64,000 nt of DNA from Branchipolynoe longqiensis (GCA_030323885.1 CM059193.1:72081543-72145542), one strand, 5' to 3'. Positions 20,798-31,789 are shown, numbered from the stretch's first letter. The notes: generated by a model not told the origin, from the letters alone. Numbers and translations: made by a program.

Positions 20798-21029
20798 AAT
20801 CTGAGTGGCCCCCTGTTCCTGCTACACACATGCCGCCCGGGGCTACAGGCGAAAACAATGACGTATTTCCGACGTTTCGCCGGCAGGACGTAAAATGGCG
20901 TTTTTATTTGTTTTAGGATGACATCACACGCGAATACACAACGCCGATTTGCAAAGGAGAGGTTGACTGACGCACGAATCGATCCGCGAATTGAATTATT
21001 AGTTCGACGAATATTATTTACTCATCCTG
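20798..21029. other. Unclassified DNA
   Basis: Contains ACGT/CGCC-rich words near 20860-20990 reminiscent of the ACGT-rich MITE family at 62361, but no ends found. No gene. Confidence 0.3.
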
Positions 21030-21556
21030 AATTAAGGCTGCGAAGTCCGATGGTTTGGGGTTTCTTGCCATTTTCTGAGATGCATGTATTATATTGATGG
21101 TTATAATCTACCTTACTTTAATTTGAAGGAACTTTTATTTTAAATGGCTAACTTTGTAGATATTTGAAGTGTAAACATGCCAAATTAATTTTGGCAAGCA
21201 TGACACAATTCTGACACCATAGTCTTCAGTAATAACAGCAGGGGTGTAGCTAGGCGTACACGCGTAAGCCAAAACGTCCACATTGTTTTGTCAACAAAAA
21301 CAAAATTAAAAAATAATAAAGAGAGAGAGAGAGAGAGGAGGTATGTAGTAGTCCGGAGTGTCGAAAACTCAAGTCTAAAATGTGTAAAATCCACCAGGTT
21401 AAGCTTAAGCAGCCCCCTAAACACCCGGCCGAAATTAGGAGGACACATCGTTGAAGGTCTAGCTACGCCCCTGAACAGATTTGTGTAAATTGACTCAGAA
21501 TTCCCTTTAATGTGACAACAAATGCTTCATTAGTACACTATTATCTAACATATAAT
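21030..21556 (-). mobile_element. MITE-1 copy split by a nested element
   Basis: Starts CTGCGAAGTCCGATGGTTTG and follows the MITE-1 order to TAGTCTTCAGTAATAACAG. After the nested element it continues with ATTTGTGTAAATTGACTCAG and fades near 21556. Confidence 0.75.
21239..21473. mobile_element. 235-bp MITE with CAGGGG(T/C)GTAGCTA ends
   Basis: Left CAGGGGTGTAGCTAGGCGTA, right on the other strand CAGGGGCGTAGCTAGACCTT. AACAG is repeated on both sides (21234-21238, 21474-21478). A (GA)n run lies inside at 21320-21337. The CAGGGG start suggests hAT, but the duplication I can see is 5 bp. Confidence 0.75.
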
Positions 21557-21743
21557 CACACCTTAAAATATTCATGAGAAAACAGTCGGTTAACTCCTTA
21601 ATGCAGGTGCCCCACCATTCTCTCCATATCTACTCCCCAGGCCCAATCACCTGTCTCCAAGTAACATTAAAGCTGCATAATCCGATGCTTTTTGCCTTTC
21701 TGCCATTTTCTGAGATAAATACATTATGCTGATCGTTATAATC

Positions 21744-21938
21744 TTTTTTTTTGTTTTTTGTGACAAGTTTTTTATTCTGCCCATAACGTATAAGCTCCTG
21801 TGAGGGTGCTTGTTTTCAACGCTGGACAGCTGTGATACTGGATTGGTCTGGTCCCGTACTCAGGAGTCTTTACCTGATCTTTCTCGGGCCAACCTTTGCG
21901 GTTTTGGATGTTAGTAGTTTCTATATATATATTTTTTT
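21744..21938 (-). mobile_element. LINE 3' end, 5'-truncated
   Basis: Minus strand: CTGTCCAGCGTTGAAAACAA, hairpin AAGCACCC/AGGAGCTT, CGTTATGGGCAGAATAAAA, A-rich end. Nearly identical at its 3' end to 8005-8086 but about 110 bases longer, so the two are separate truncations from one family. Confidence 0.8.
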
Positions 21939-22193
21939 TAATTTTACTTTACTTTAGTTTGAAGTGTCTTTAATTCACTTCACTAGGGTAACAGAAAAGA
22001 GCAGGAAAAGGTTTTTAAGTCGTTTTATTAAGTAAAAAGTGATCGTAACCGGAGCAGGTTGAGTAATTCATGGCCATTGGGCGACTGAGACCCGACTGTT
22101 CTTTCAAGTGCTGGCTAGGAGCAGAAACGAGGCGAGGACCTCAGAGTTCAAGTGATGGCATGCACATGAGGCAGGTAGAGTAGAGGAAATCAG

Positions 22194-22221
22194 CGCCCCC
22201 CCCCCCCCCCCCCCCCCCCCA
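22194..22221. repeat. Poly-C/G tract
   Basis: About 27 C on the plus strand. The proline/glycine frames crossing it are artefacts of the homopolymer. Confidence 0.95.
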
Positions 22222-22699
22222 GATAGAGGGTGGGTGGGCGGGGAAGCGAAGTGTACTGTAGCTTGTGTTGTGAGAAATTGAGTGGTAGCAGTGCAGAGGG
22301 TAGCGAGGAAGACAGAAATAGACATAGCCATGTGAGCAAATTACCCATGTTAGCCTCGGCCAACATGACCAATTCTAAATGGCTAACTTTGGCAATAGAT
22401 TTCACTCTGACAATAGATTTCAATAGTAAAAGGCTCTATTAAATTGAATTAGTAGACCCTCTATGCACCAACAATTGCCTATAAGTCAGTGTACCAGCAT
22501 TGAAGTTGAATATGTAGAATCAAATTTAAATAAGTGTTTTGGTTTTGAAAATTTGATGTTTTCATGGGACCATAGAACTTTAATTGAAGAGAGGGAGTCT
22601 TGGCATCAGCAGTTAGTTGTTCAACATGTTCGTGCCAAGAAATAGAGCACTAACACACTTTTGAGTCAAATACCAACAACACCCTTCAGCATCACATAG

Positions 22700-23030
22700 A
22701 TATCTATTTTTATTCTTTTATGTTTTTATTCTTTATTGACGGTTTATTTACCCTTTCCATATCGTATAAGTTCATGACAGAACTTGTTTTCAATGCTGAA
22801 CAGATTTAGTCATTAGTTTGTGGTTTATTGTCTTGTACGGTTTGTTAGTAATTTGCAAGTGTATTTATCGCAGAGCTACCTCGGGGCTTCCTGGTCCACA
22901 ATTATCATTCTCGATGGGTACCATGTCAACACACCGAAACCCTATGTAAAGGCTAAAGGCTCGAATCTGTGGCTGTGTAGGCAGGCTATGGTGAAATCAA
23001 TAAAGACAAAGAGAAAGGAAGAGTATAAAG
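22700..23030 (-). mobile_element. LINE 3' UTR fragment with a diverged hairpin
   Basis: On the minus strand, TCAGCATTGAAAACAAG leads into AAGTTC-TGTCAT-GAACTT, then ATACGATATGGAAAGGGTAA and an A-rich end. The six-base stem is perfect although its sequence differs from the other LINE tails. The left side is unclassified. Confidence 0.7.
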
Positions 23031-23060
23031 TGTAAAGAAGAAGAGAGAGTCCAGCCGTCA

Positions 23061-23827
23061 GGGGCCATATGTATGGGGTGGTGTTAGCGAGCCTAAACCA
23101 GTTTTGGACGAGATTTCTAGGTTAGCGGCGAAAAGTCAGTATGTATGGAGTGGTGTTACGCAAACACTGTGAGTTTAAGACCAGGTACACTAGCACCACT
23201 CCGTAGCAAGTTTAAGGGCGGGGTTAGGCACAGATTAGCCCCAAATCTATTCAATGCTATCATATTTGACAGAATTACATACTCAAAAATTGAAATTTGA
23301 TTAAATTAACCCTAAAATCGAAGCAATGTTAACGCCACCGCTAAATCGGCGGCGATATTCATACTGTCAAATGTCAACAAAACAATTTGCCGCCGCCGGC
23401 GATATATTAGGCCCAAATCTATTCAATGCTATCTATCATATTTAACAGAATTACATACTCAAAAAGTGAAATTTGATCAAATTAACCCCAAAATCGAGGC
23501 GATATTAATGCCGCCGAATTTTGGTAAAATGAAACCAATAATCGAATCGATTTTAATGCCGCCGCTGCCGCCACCACCACCGCCGCCGCTGGCACCACTG
23601 GTGCCGCCTCCGCTGAATCGGCGGCCATATTGTCAAATAGCGTTGCTCACCGGTAACAGGCCCAGAGGGATTTCCCAAATCTATAAATAACTTATAGGTT
23701 AGCTAACACCACCGCACTTTGGACCCGTATATACCCCGTGACCAATTTTCCAACACCGGCATTAGCTAACCCGTTGGCACCCCTTAACACCGGAGCCGAT
23801 AAAATGTTGTTCATACATATGGCCCCT
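23061..23827. mobile_element. PIF/Harbinger-like MITE, related to 10484
   Basis: Ends GGGGCCATATGTATGGGGTG and, on the other strand, AGGGGCCATATGTATGAACA. An interior block (CCCAAATCTATTCAATGCTA ... TTAACCC) is present twice, near 23226 and 23410, and matches inverted DNA at 10640-10820. A (CCGCCACCA)n-like stretch lies at 23550-23620. No transposase. Confidence 0.75.
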
Positions 23828-24435
23828 GGTTTATTATTGATATGGTTACATGGGCTCAAACAAGCATGGGAAACAAGCATTCTTGGCCCTACCAAGCTTT
23901 CCAGCATTCCTGATCCCCATGGATACCAATGGTCTGCCCACCACCACAAGCTGTATGGCCCCATGGCCACCACCAACCTTGACCTTTGAGTGTGGTGATC
24001 CCTATCGCAGCAGAGGAGGTAGGCCCTGAGTGCAATCACACCCAGACCTGCCAGCACCACTATGTCTATTTACATCCCACTCAGGCACCACCAACCAAAT
24101 ACATACCTATATACATACATGCGCCTGGTCACATACACTGATCAGTAATAGAACATTTGCATTCCCCCTATGCTGAATATCGGAATATTTTACCCCTATA
24201 TTTGCTATCTTCTCCATTGGTTCCTGGTGTAGGTCGCTTTGTTTGATGTATATGTTTGTGTATGCTTCAATGGGTTTGATGTTTCTAAGGAGATAGATTG
24301 ACAGACAGATCAATTTTACAACCGTATGTTTTGCACAGTAAACATTCCAAGTGAACTGGTTGGCATGCGTGTGTAGCAACCATTAATTTACCTTCGTAAA
24401 AACCACTAATTACTCTCCAGGGTCCCCATACGATG
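23828..24435. other. Unclassified DNA, no gene supported
   Basis: A 122-codon minus-strand frame at 23692-24060 overlaps the MITE end and has no recognisable domain. The rest shows no repeat family I know. Confidence 0.35.
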
Positions 24436-24763
24436 TTGGGTGGTTGTTGGAGATTTATGTCCTTGCAACATCTACGGTAACATCAGGACGGGTACCGACT
24501 TGTGACAGTGTGCACTCATGGCAACTTTCCAGTGCTGCCACACTGGGAAATCAGGTCACCATCACCATGACCTGATATCAAACTCAGTCCCATTATCCTG
24601 ACACTGAGCTAACCAGTCCTTACCTTATCCTATTAATGCCCAGCACCAGGCTAGGACGTGACAAGTACCAATTTTATAAGTCATTGGTTTGACTCGACCG
24701 GAAACCAAACTTCCAATCTCCCGCACGCGTGGCCTGCCCTCTACCGATTCGGCTACCGCGCCC
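24436..24763 (-). mobile_element. Full-length core SINE, head 1, tail A
   Basis: Plus-strand order GGTTGTTGGAGATTTATGTC (tail), core, then CCGATTCGGCTACCGCGCCC (head). It abuts the LINE poly-T at 24764 directly. Confidence 0.9.
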
Positions 24764-25244
24764 TTTTTTTTTGTTTTTTGTGATGGGTGGATTTATGCTG
24801 CCAATAACGATTAAGTCCAATGACTTGTTTTCACCGCTAGACAGTAATAGTCTCATGACTCCCCTTCTTTTTACCACTTTCAGTTGTTGTGTAGCTAACT
24901 ACAGCATGCATTCTTTCTCTCTTTGTAAGCATTCTCCCACATCACCCAAACCTCTGTGAGTTTGTCTGTTCTACAATTGGATAATTGTTTGGTTACCAAT
25001 AGTTAATTTTTCTGAATGTCTTCACCTTGCTGTGTTAGTGGTCATTAGGTTTTGATTTAAAGTTTAAAGTTTACCTTTTATATATATCATACCTAGCATT
25101 ATCTATACCCTCTAAAACTTTGCTTGAATTATCAGTGTATTTTCTATTTATTTATTTATCTATCTTTCTTTTGCTTTTTCAATTCATGTTATTTGTTGTT
25201 GTAATTAGTCTAGCAATGCATTTAGCTCTTTTTTGATTAATTTG
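24764..25244 (-). mobile_element. 3' UTR of the CR1/L2-like LINE
   Basis: Minus strand: runs from the end of the reverse-transcriptase frame to CTGTCTAGCGGTGAAAACAA, a five-base stem AAGTC/GACTT, ATCGTTATTGGCAGCATAAA and an A-rich end. About 480 bases. The reverse complement is present as a second copy at 30400-30866, proving that this is a repeat family. Confidence 0.85.
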
Positions 25245-25884
25245 TTATGTTTCTATTGTCCCTGTACTTCTTTCTTCTACTCCCAGTGTATTCCATTCCC
25301 TTACCTTCATGTACTCGGTACTCCTCTCATATGATCTGTTTTTGGCTCTGTTTAATTTCAGTCTGGGGCCATCACTACCTCTTGTTGCCTTTTTTGTTAC
25401 CTGCACCCTCTCAGGCTTCCTTGTCTCCCTGAATGCTGGTATTTTGAGATGTGCTTTTTCTCCTGTCATTTAGTGTATTTACTCTTTCTTTCCTATGGAG
25501 ATCACCAGTTGGGTGTGTATGTTCCACCTTCAGACATATCATAAGTGCTCTATTTTGTAGTCTTTGTAGTTTATCCAACATATTTTTGTTACCCCCCATA
25601 TATATTACATCACCATAGTCGAAGTATGGTAGTATCATGCATTTATAGATTTAAATGGCCATATTTGTAGTTAGGTATTTTCTGGTATTCGCTAATATCC
25701 AGATTTTGTGGTTTGCCTTCTTGATAACTTCTTTTATGTTATCATTGTAGTTTAGTTTCCTATCAAGATTCATCCCTAGATATCTGTAGTTGGTCTGATA
25801 ATCAAGAACTTTTCCTCCCAAACTTATTGGCTCCTCATTGCCATAGTTGATTTTGACATGATGTAGTGTATATCTGATTTGCAT
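25245..25884 (-). pseudogene. CR1/L2-like LINE reverse transcriptase, C-terminal relic
   Basis: Would be the end of the ORF2 protein that nicks target DNA and copies the LINE RNA. The first frame (25884-25654) shows the thumb-type motif YLGMNLDRKLNYNDNI. A single in-frame stop at 25651-25653 separates it from the next block, with PYFDYGDVIYMGG and LQRLQNRALMICL. A frameshift near 25430-25470 then leads to the C-terminal motif RSTEYMKVREWNTLGVEER, which is typical of CR1/L2-type ends (motif knowledge). The polymerase core with the (F/Y)xDD box is missing, as are the endonuclease and any 5' region. So this is a 5'-truncated, dead copy. The 3' UTR follows directly. Clade assignment is by motif only. 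Confidence 0.75.
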
Positions 25885-25890
25885 GTCAAC

Positions 25891-26117
25891 TGATAAAAGA
25901 AGCTAAAACTACGAATGAAATAAATGGGAGGCACAGATAAAATAAATTACTGCGGCGAAGTTTACTCTTTCTGTATAATTGGACTCTAGGTTCTGTTCAC
26001 ATAAACTTCTAGTTTCTCCATATAAGTTTTTTTTATTTTCAATGAAAGAGCCATAGGTTTTGCATACATACATGCCTGGCTTCTGGATATTAATTTATTA
26101 TGTTCAATGCAGTATAT
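25891..26117. other. Unclassified DNA
   Basis: AT-rich DNA between the LINE and a MITE-1 scrap; no gene seen. Confidence 0.3.
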
Positions 26118-26205
26118 TTAATGGACTGTAGAGTCCGGTGAAATAAAATCCTAAGTTATCTATATGAATTTATTATTTTTCATAAACACTTACTTGATAG
26201 GCTGT
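26118..26205 (+). mobile_element. MITE-1 scrap
   Basis: ATGGACTGTAGAGTCCGGTG then a short diverged match. Only the end is kept. Confidence 0.45.
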
Positions 26206-26212
26206 AGATTAG

Positions 26213-26443
26213 AGGAGACCTGCTGCCGCCATACAGGCTTCTTTTTCAGATAAGCAGCAAGGGGCCTTTTATATGCACTTTCCCACAGACAGGACACCAT
26301 ATACCACAGCCTTTGATGAACCAGTTATGGACCACTGGTTGGAATGGAAAATAGCTCAAACTGCAAATGTCTCCACTGAGCAGGATCGATCGGATGACCC
26401 ACACCTTCACAGGTGGACACTCTACCGCCTGAGCTACGTCCCG
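26213..26443 (-). mobile_element. SINE-M with head
   Basis: Minus strand: AGCGGGACGTAGCTCAGGCG (box A), TGTGGGTCATCCGATCGATC (box B), body with CATAACTGGTTCATCAAAGG, ending at GCCTGTATGGCGGCAG. The 3' end family sequence is missing on the left. Confidence 0.85.
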
Positions 26444-26455
26444 CTGCCTACTTAT

Positions 26456-27188
26456 GCCCTGGTCACATACGCGTTTGTGGATGTAGTTGAACATAGATAG
26501 AATAACGTGGGTGAAATGTGGGTGAAATGTGCTGTCACTATGTTCAAATACGTTAAGGTACGGCAGGTTTCGGTTGATGACCTACCTAATGGTATGGATA
26601 AATACGTTATGGTACGGATCCCGGTACGGATCCCGGTACATTATGGTATGGATCCAACTACATTCAACTACATCCAACTACATTGAACTATGTTGAACTA
26701 TGTTGAACTACGTTGAACTACATTACCCTACACTAATGGCTATGTGACCACGGCAGAACGGCCAATGTTTTGTGTGGGTCAAAGTAAGCTAGAGTACGCT
26801 AGAATACATTAAGAAGTATGCTAGAGTACACTAGAGTATGCTAGAGTACGTTATCATCAGGGAGGCTATGTCTGCCTCAAATGGACCTCTCTTTTGAACA
26901 TGTCCAAAGCATAAATCGGAACTCACGGCTCAGACACGTTCTTATCACATTGTCATCATGGAGAAGTATGGATGGCTTTATATTGCACTACGTTCAACTA
27001 CATTCAACTATGTTCAACTACATTGAGCTACGTTCAACTACGTTCAACTACGTTCAATTATGGTCAACTACGTTCAACTACGTTCAACTATGTTCAACTA
27101 CATTCAACTACGTTCAACGACCTTCAACTACTAGATTAGCCTCCACTACGTTCAACTACGTCCACTAACGTGTATGTGACCAGGCCTT
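26456..27188. mobile_element. MITE-5, filled with a TTCAACTACG decamer array
   Basis: Inverted ends: left GCCCTGGTCACATACGCGTT then TGTGGATGTAGTTGAAC. The right end on the other strand is GGCCTGGTCACATACACGTT then AGTGGACGTAGTTGAAC. The ends continue inward into tandem TTCAACTACG/TTGAACTATG repeats (26645-26715 and 26985-27130), and GAGTACGCTA-type repeats lie near 26785-26850. The ends and the internal repeats therefore share the GTAGTTGAAC word. Confidence 0.85.
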
Positions 27189-27490
27189 ACCTCTCGACAT
27201 GCTAGTCTAACATAGCTACCTCCCCCAATGCTTCTTTTCCCTCTCTTATCTCATTCTCTACCCATCATTCATACCCATGTTTTGCATATCTTCTTGTAAT
27301 TCTTCATCTGTAGTGATATAGCTTTGTTTAGTGTGCAGCGGCAATTGTCATTAAAGCTGGAAGACCAGAGCATGAGCACTAACAACATTTTCAGAGGAAT
27401 AAAACCACTTGAACCAAAGAGAAATGTTATCAGAACAATAGCTCAGGGGAGTTAATATACAACAGTGCACTACCTACTATATAACAGGTG
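27189..27490. other. Unclassified DNA, no gene seen
   Basis: No open frame or repeat match recognised. Confidence 0.35.
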
Positions 27491-27813
27491 TGTTGTTGGA
27501 GTTTTACGTCCTAGCAAGATCTAAGGTCATATTAGGACGGGTACCAACTTGTGACAGTGCACACTCCTGGCAACTTAATAGTGCTCCCCCACTGTGAGAC
27601 CAGGCCACCAACACCATGACCTGATATCGCACTCGGTCATAGTATCCTGACGCTGAGCTAACCAGTCCTTGCCCTAGCCTAATAATGCCAAGTGCCTGGC
27701 TAGGAAGCGACAAGTTTCAGTGTTTAAGTCATTAGTTTGACTCAACCAGGGTTCGAACCCCACGATTTACCAAAACTGATTACCGACAGTCAACTCATTC
27801 GGCCATCCCATCT
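27491..27813 (-). mobile_element. Core SINE, head 2, tail A
   Basis: Plus-strand order: tail A (GGAGTTTTACGTCCTAGCAA), core, then the second type of head, with GTTCGAACCCCACGATTTAC and CAACTCATTCGGCCATCCCA. Head 2 is the kind otherwise seen with tail B, so this copy documents the head 2 + tail A combination. Confidence 0.9.
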
Positions 27814-27845
27814 GTTCAACTATAAAACATGTACCTGGAAAATAC

Positions 27846-28178
27846 CGGGCGCAGTGTTTGAGTCGATAGAGCGTGGGCCTCGCGTGCGGGAAATCGGGAG
27901 TTCGGTTCTCGCTCGAGTCAAACCAATGACTTACAAAATTGATACTTGTCGCTTCATAGCCTGGCAGTTGGCAGTAATAGGATAGGGCAAGGACTGGTTA
28001 GCTCAGTGTCAGGATAATGTGACTGAGTGGGATATCGGGTCATGATGCCAGCAGCCCAATTTCCCAGTGGGGCAGCACTACAAAGTCGCCATGAGTGTGC
28101 ACTGCCACAAGTCGGTACCCATCCGGATATGACCTCAAATGTTGCCAGGATGTAAAACTCCAACAACCAACCAACGTA
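27846..28178 (+). mobile_element. Core SINE, head 1, tail A
   Basis: Head GGGCGCAGTGTTTGAGTCGA then TAGAGCGTGGGCC, B box AGTTCGGTTCTC, core, and tail A with ACTCCAACAACCAACCAACG. It lies tail-away from the SINE at 27491, about 30 bases apart. Confidence 0.9.
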
Positions 28179-28776
28179 CCTGGACTACAAACGGTGTGTG
28201 TGCAGAGAACAAGGCCAGTTACCAGGTGACAGTCTTCAAAGATCAACCTAGCCATAAGAAAACCACAACCTGGTGGGTGGGTGGGTGTGGGGTGGGGGCT
28301 GGATAGATCTATAAATGCTTTTCCAGAGATATAAATTCGCGGATCAAAGCAGCGTTGCGCGTCTGAGGCAGTCATATCCCGTTAGTGTCAATGCGCTAGA
28401 GCCAGCCTTAGTAAAACCCAGGAGGCTTTGATCTGAACGGAATGAATACACGTCGATAATGGACCGGGGCGGGGGGTGCTGAGGGGGGGGGGGCACGCTA
28501 ATGCGACCGTGATTGATCCTGAGCATGTTATATCTGAGGAGAGCGAATATCGATTATTGACTATTGAGCCACCTACTTTACATGCTGTTTCACCCGGTGC
28601 AAGTAGATGTGATTGTAACTTGGAAGTGTAAGTACATCGGCAGATGCTGCTCTCTTTAGGTGGGAGCATTGAAATGTTTGGATTACTTTAATGCAAGATA
28701 AACCTGCGTAGAAAACAGGCAGTGTTGACTTCTTTCCAGATCCGAAAGAAAGATACTGCCCTGGTTAACAGTATGT
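28179..28776. other. Unclassified DNA, no gene supported
   Basis: Several 60-110 codon frames on the minus strand (28040-28669) overlap in different frames. One spans the SINE. A G run lies near 28482. No domain recognised. Confidence 0.4.
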
Positions 28777-29570
28777 ATGTTGTGGATATTAGCTATCCTA
28801 TATATATATTATATACTATATATGTTCTATATGCTCTATGTACTCTACATATTCTATATGCTCAATATACTCTATAAGCTCTATATACTCTACATGCTCT
28901 ATCTGCTCTACATGCTCTATATGTTATATATGGTATATATGCTCTATATAGACTATGTAGTCTATATACTCTATATACTCTATATACTCAATGTACTCAA
29001 TACACTCTATATACTCTATGTACTCTATATACTATATACTCTATATACTCTATATATTTAATATATTCAATATACTCTATGCACTCAATATACTCAAAAT
29101 ACTATATATACCCTATATACTCCATATACTCTATATGCTCTATATACTCAATACAGTCTATAAACTATATATACTCTATATCCTCAATATACTCAATATT
29201 CTGTTTATATTCTATATAAGGTATATACTATATATACTCTATACACTCTATATACTCTACATACTCAATATACTTTATATTCAATATACTAAATATACTA
29301 AATATACTCTATATACTCTATATAGTCAATATACTCTATATACTCTATGCATTCTATATAAGCTATATACGCTATATACTCTATATACTCTACATACTCT
29401 ATATACTCTAAATACTCGATTTATTATATATACTCTAAATATGTTATATACTCTATATACGTTATATGCTGTATATGCTATATATACTCTATATACTCTA
29501 TATACTCTATATATATTATATATGTATTATATAATTTGTATATTGTATATTATATATATTAATATATAGA
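28777..29570. repeat. 9-bp TATACTCTA satellite
   Basis: Nearly 800 bases of TATACTCTA and close variants (TATGCTCTA, TACTCAATA). Period nine keeps two frames open for 94 and 192 codons as tyrosine/leucine/isoleucine repeats. These are not proteins. The right side decays into TATA-rich DNA to about 29660. Confidence 0.95.
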
Positions 29571-29807
29571 ATATATGTTACATGTTATGTATATTGTGCT
29601 ATATGTAATATATATTAATAATATTATAATGTATAATACTTTATAATAATATTATATTGTTTATACTGTAAATGGTTATTAGAGGTGCCCCCAATAGCTG
29701 ATGTCTACTTTTGTGCTGGGGGTCGTTAAACAAACCAACAAAGGTTATCAGAGGTTGGGTTTTAGTTATGGTCTGACCCTGAGGCATACGAAGCGGCATT
29801 TTAAGTA

Positions 29808-29870
29808 ACCACGTCCTGATATGACCATATCTGTTTCTAGGACGTAAAGCGCCAAAAAAGCACACAAAGT
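29808..29870 (+). mobile_element. Tail-A SINE end fragment
   Basis: ACGTCCTGATATGACCATAT and TAGGACGTAAAGCGCCAAAA only. Confidence 0.7.
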
Positions 29871-29899
29871 CCTAAATACCCTTACTTACCATGGTTCCT

Positions 29900-30350
29900 G
29901 GCATTACTCGGAGCAATGGAATGAGGATGTTTGTTTGTTGTTGTTTTAGGTTCTAGCAACATCTATGGTCATATCAGGATGGGTACTAACTTGTAACACT
30001 GCACACTCATGGCAACTTTATAGTGCTGCCCCACTGGAAGACCAGGCCGCCAGCACCATGACCTGATATCCCACTCAGTCACATTATCCTGGCACTGAGC
30101 CAACCAGTCCTTGTCCTATCCTAATAATGCCGAGTGCCAGGCTAGGAAGCGAGAAGTATAAATTTTTAAGTCATTGGTTTGACTCGACCACGATCCCACG
30201 ATCCCACGATCCCACGATCTACCAACATGGGAGTGGAAGCTCTAACTCATACGGGTATCCCGGCTGCTCATGGAATGAGGAGGACCGATTGTCTGTGATT
30301 TGAATTTCTCTTGCTTAGTCAACGAATGTAAACAAAACAAAAGAAATAAA
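29900..30350 (+). mobile_element. Tail-B SINE, split by another SINE
   Basis: CTGGCATTACTCGGAGCAAT and ATGGAATGAGGA are followed by an insertion. After it, ATGGAATGAGGAGGACCGAT and CTTGCTTAGTCAACGAATGT complete tail B. Confidence 0.8.
29928..30269 (-). mobile_element. Core SINE (tail A, head 2) inserted with a 12-bp target duplication
   Basis: ATGGAATGAGGA is present at 29916-29927 and again at 30270-30281, exactly bordering this SINE. Its own structure is tail A (GGTTCTAGCAACATCTATGG), core, and a damaged head with a triplicated ATCCCACG word near 30190-30218. The duplication shows LINE-type target-primed insertion. Confidence 0.92.
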
Positions 30351-30399
30351 TCAAGATGGGGGAAGACAAAGCTTTGATGAGGTTGACAGCTGAAAAAGT

Positions 30400-30866
30400 A
30401 TTAAAGAAAAGGGAGCTCAATGCATTGCTAGACTAACTAAACACTTAAATATAACAAGGAATAAAATAAAACACACAAAAAACACTGTCATTTAAGCAAA
30501 CTCTTAGAGGTATACATGCTAGGCATGATACACCCAGGAGGTAAATTTAGAACTTAAAATAAAAAATAATGACCAATAACACAACAAGGTGAAGGCAGTC
30601 AAGGAAAATAACTATAGGTAACCAAACAACGACCCAATTGTAAAACAAAAAGACTCACAGAGGGTAAAGAGATGTGGGAGAATACTTACAAACAGAGAAA
30701 GAATGCATACAGTAGATAACTACGCAACAACTGAAAGTAATAAAACAAGCGGAACCACGAGACTATTACTGCTAGTGCCAAAAATAAGTCATTAGCCTTA
30801 ACTGTTATGGGCAGAATAAATACACCATCACCAAAAAAAAAAAAAGAAAAAAAAAAAAAGAATTGT
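30400..30866 (+). mobile_element. LINE 3' UTR, second copy of the 24764 family
   Basis: Reverse complement matches 24764-25240 over its whole length. Shared landmarks: AACACAACAAGGTGAAGGCA, AACTGAAAGTAATAAAACAA-like and TGGGCAGAATAAATACACCA, then a long A tract (30836-30860). The poly-A at the right defines plus orientation. Confidence 0.85.
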
Positions 30867-31071
30867 TACTGGAGTGTTCCTTGTTATGTGGATAGAACAT
30901 TTAGTAAGATGGGCTGAAACACTGGGGCCGACTAGCATTGACTGGGACACGAGAGCAGGAACCGGAAGTAGAAATGTACCCAAATGAGATGCTCCTTGAT
31001 GACTCAGCTAAACAGCTATGCTGGTTCCGGAAGGATCATGCAAATCTCAATGGATGAGCTTGTGATGAGAA

Positions 31072-31570
31072 CAGCTTAAATTTGCATAATCCGATGGTTT
31101 GGGTTTTTTGCTGTATTTGAACAAATAAATATATTAGGTTGATCGCCATAATTGCTTTTGTTTAAGCTTGGAGTTACTGTTACGGAGATATTTGAAGTAA
31201 AATATATGTGAAATAATGCACAATTATATTGGTTTGCACACTAAAATTCCAGACAATACAGGCTTCTTTGACTTGCACCATTCAAGGGTTATATTAAAAT
31301 GTTATACAGTAAAACCTCTCTAATCGACCATCTCCACAGATCGACCAATCCCCTATATCGATCACTTTATTTGGGTCTGAAACAATCGCCCATACAATAC
31401 CATTGTAACGATAAAGAAAACTCCCTATCCGCCCACCTCCCTAAATGGACCATTTAAAGTCGGCCCCATGGTCGGTCGATTTAGAGAGGTTTTACTGGAA
31501 TATTCATAATATAGAGCCATCGTTAATCAGTGCATCAGTATCTAAGCTACATAAGTAGAATCAAATGAAG
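31072..31570 (+). mobile_element. MITE-1 copy with a nested MITE
   Basis: AGCTTAAATTTGCATAATCC at the left, then MITE-1 order to ATATTAAAATGT. The nested element follows at 31307-31497, then CAGTGCATCAGTATCTAAGC and TAGAATCAAATGAAGAG. The last part is replaced by the SINE at 31605. Confidence 0.75.
31307..31497. mobile_element. 191-bp Tc1/mariner-like MITE, second copy of the 4020 family
   Basis: Ends CAGTAAAACCTCTCTAATCG and, on the other strand, CAGTAAAACCTCTCTAAATC. TA at 31305-31306; the right duplication is mutated (GA). Less diverged ends than 4020. Confidence 0.85.
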
Positions 31571-31604
31571 AGAAGTACCTCAGTTTTTTGTTTATTTGTT
31601 TGTT

Positions 31605-31778
31605 TGTTGGTACATTTTTTGTTTAAGCAGGGGAAATTTCAATCACGGACGATTGGTCTTCCTCATTCCACTGCTCCTTGCCCTATCTTAATAATGCCGA
31701 GCGCCTGGCTAGGAAGCGACAAGTATCAATTTTTAAGTTATTGGTTTGACTCGACCAAGGTTCGAACCCACGATCCCA
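31605..31778 (-). mobile_element. Tail-B SINE, head truncated
   Basis: Plus-strand order: GTTTAAGCAGGGGAAATTTC, TCTTCCTCATTCCACTGCTC, core and GTTCGAACCCACGATCCCA. The box A end is missing where the ACGT-rich element starts. Confidence 0.85.
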
Positions 31779-31789
31779 TAAGTTGATGA

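Larger units (their letters stand above)
21668..22585 (-). mobile_element. MITE-1 copy split by two later insertions
   Basis: TTAAAGCTGCATAATCCGAT at the left. A LINE tail interrupts it at 21744-21938. Unrelated sequence lies at about 21990-22360. MITE-1 then resumes with AAATGGCTAACTTTGG and ends with GGTTTTGAAAATTTGATGTT and CATGGGACCATAGAACTTTAA. Confidence 0.7.

Noticed and set aside
28777..29569. Tyr/Leu/Ile-rich frames that might pass for membrane proteins
   Set aside because: Derived from the 9-bp satellite.
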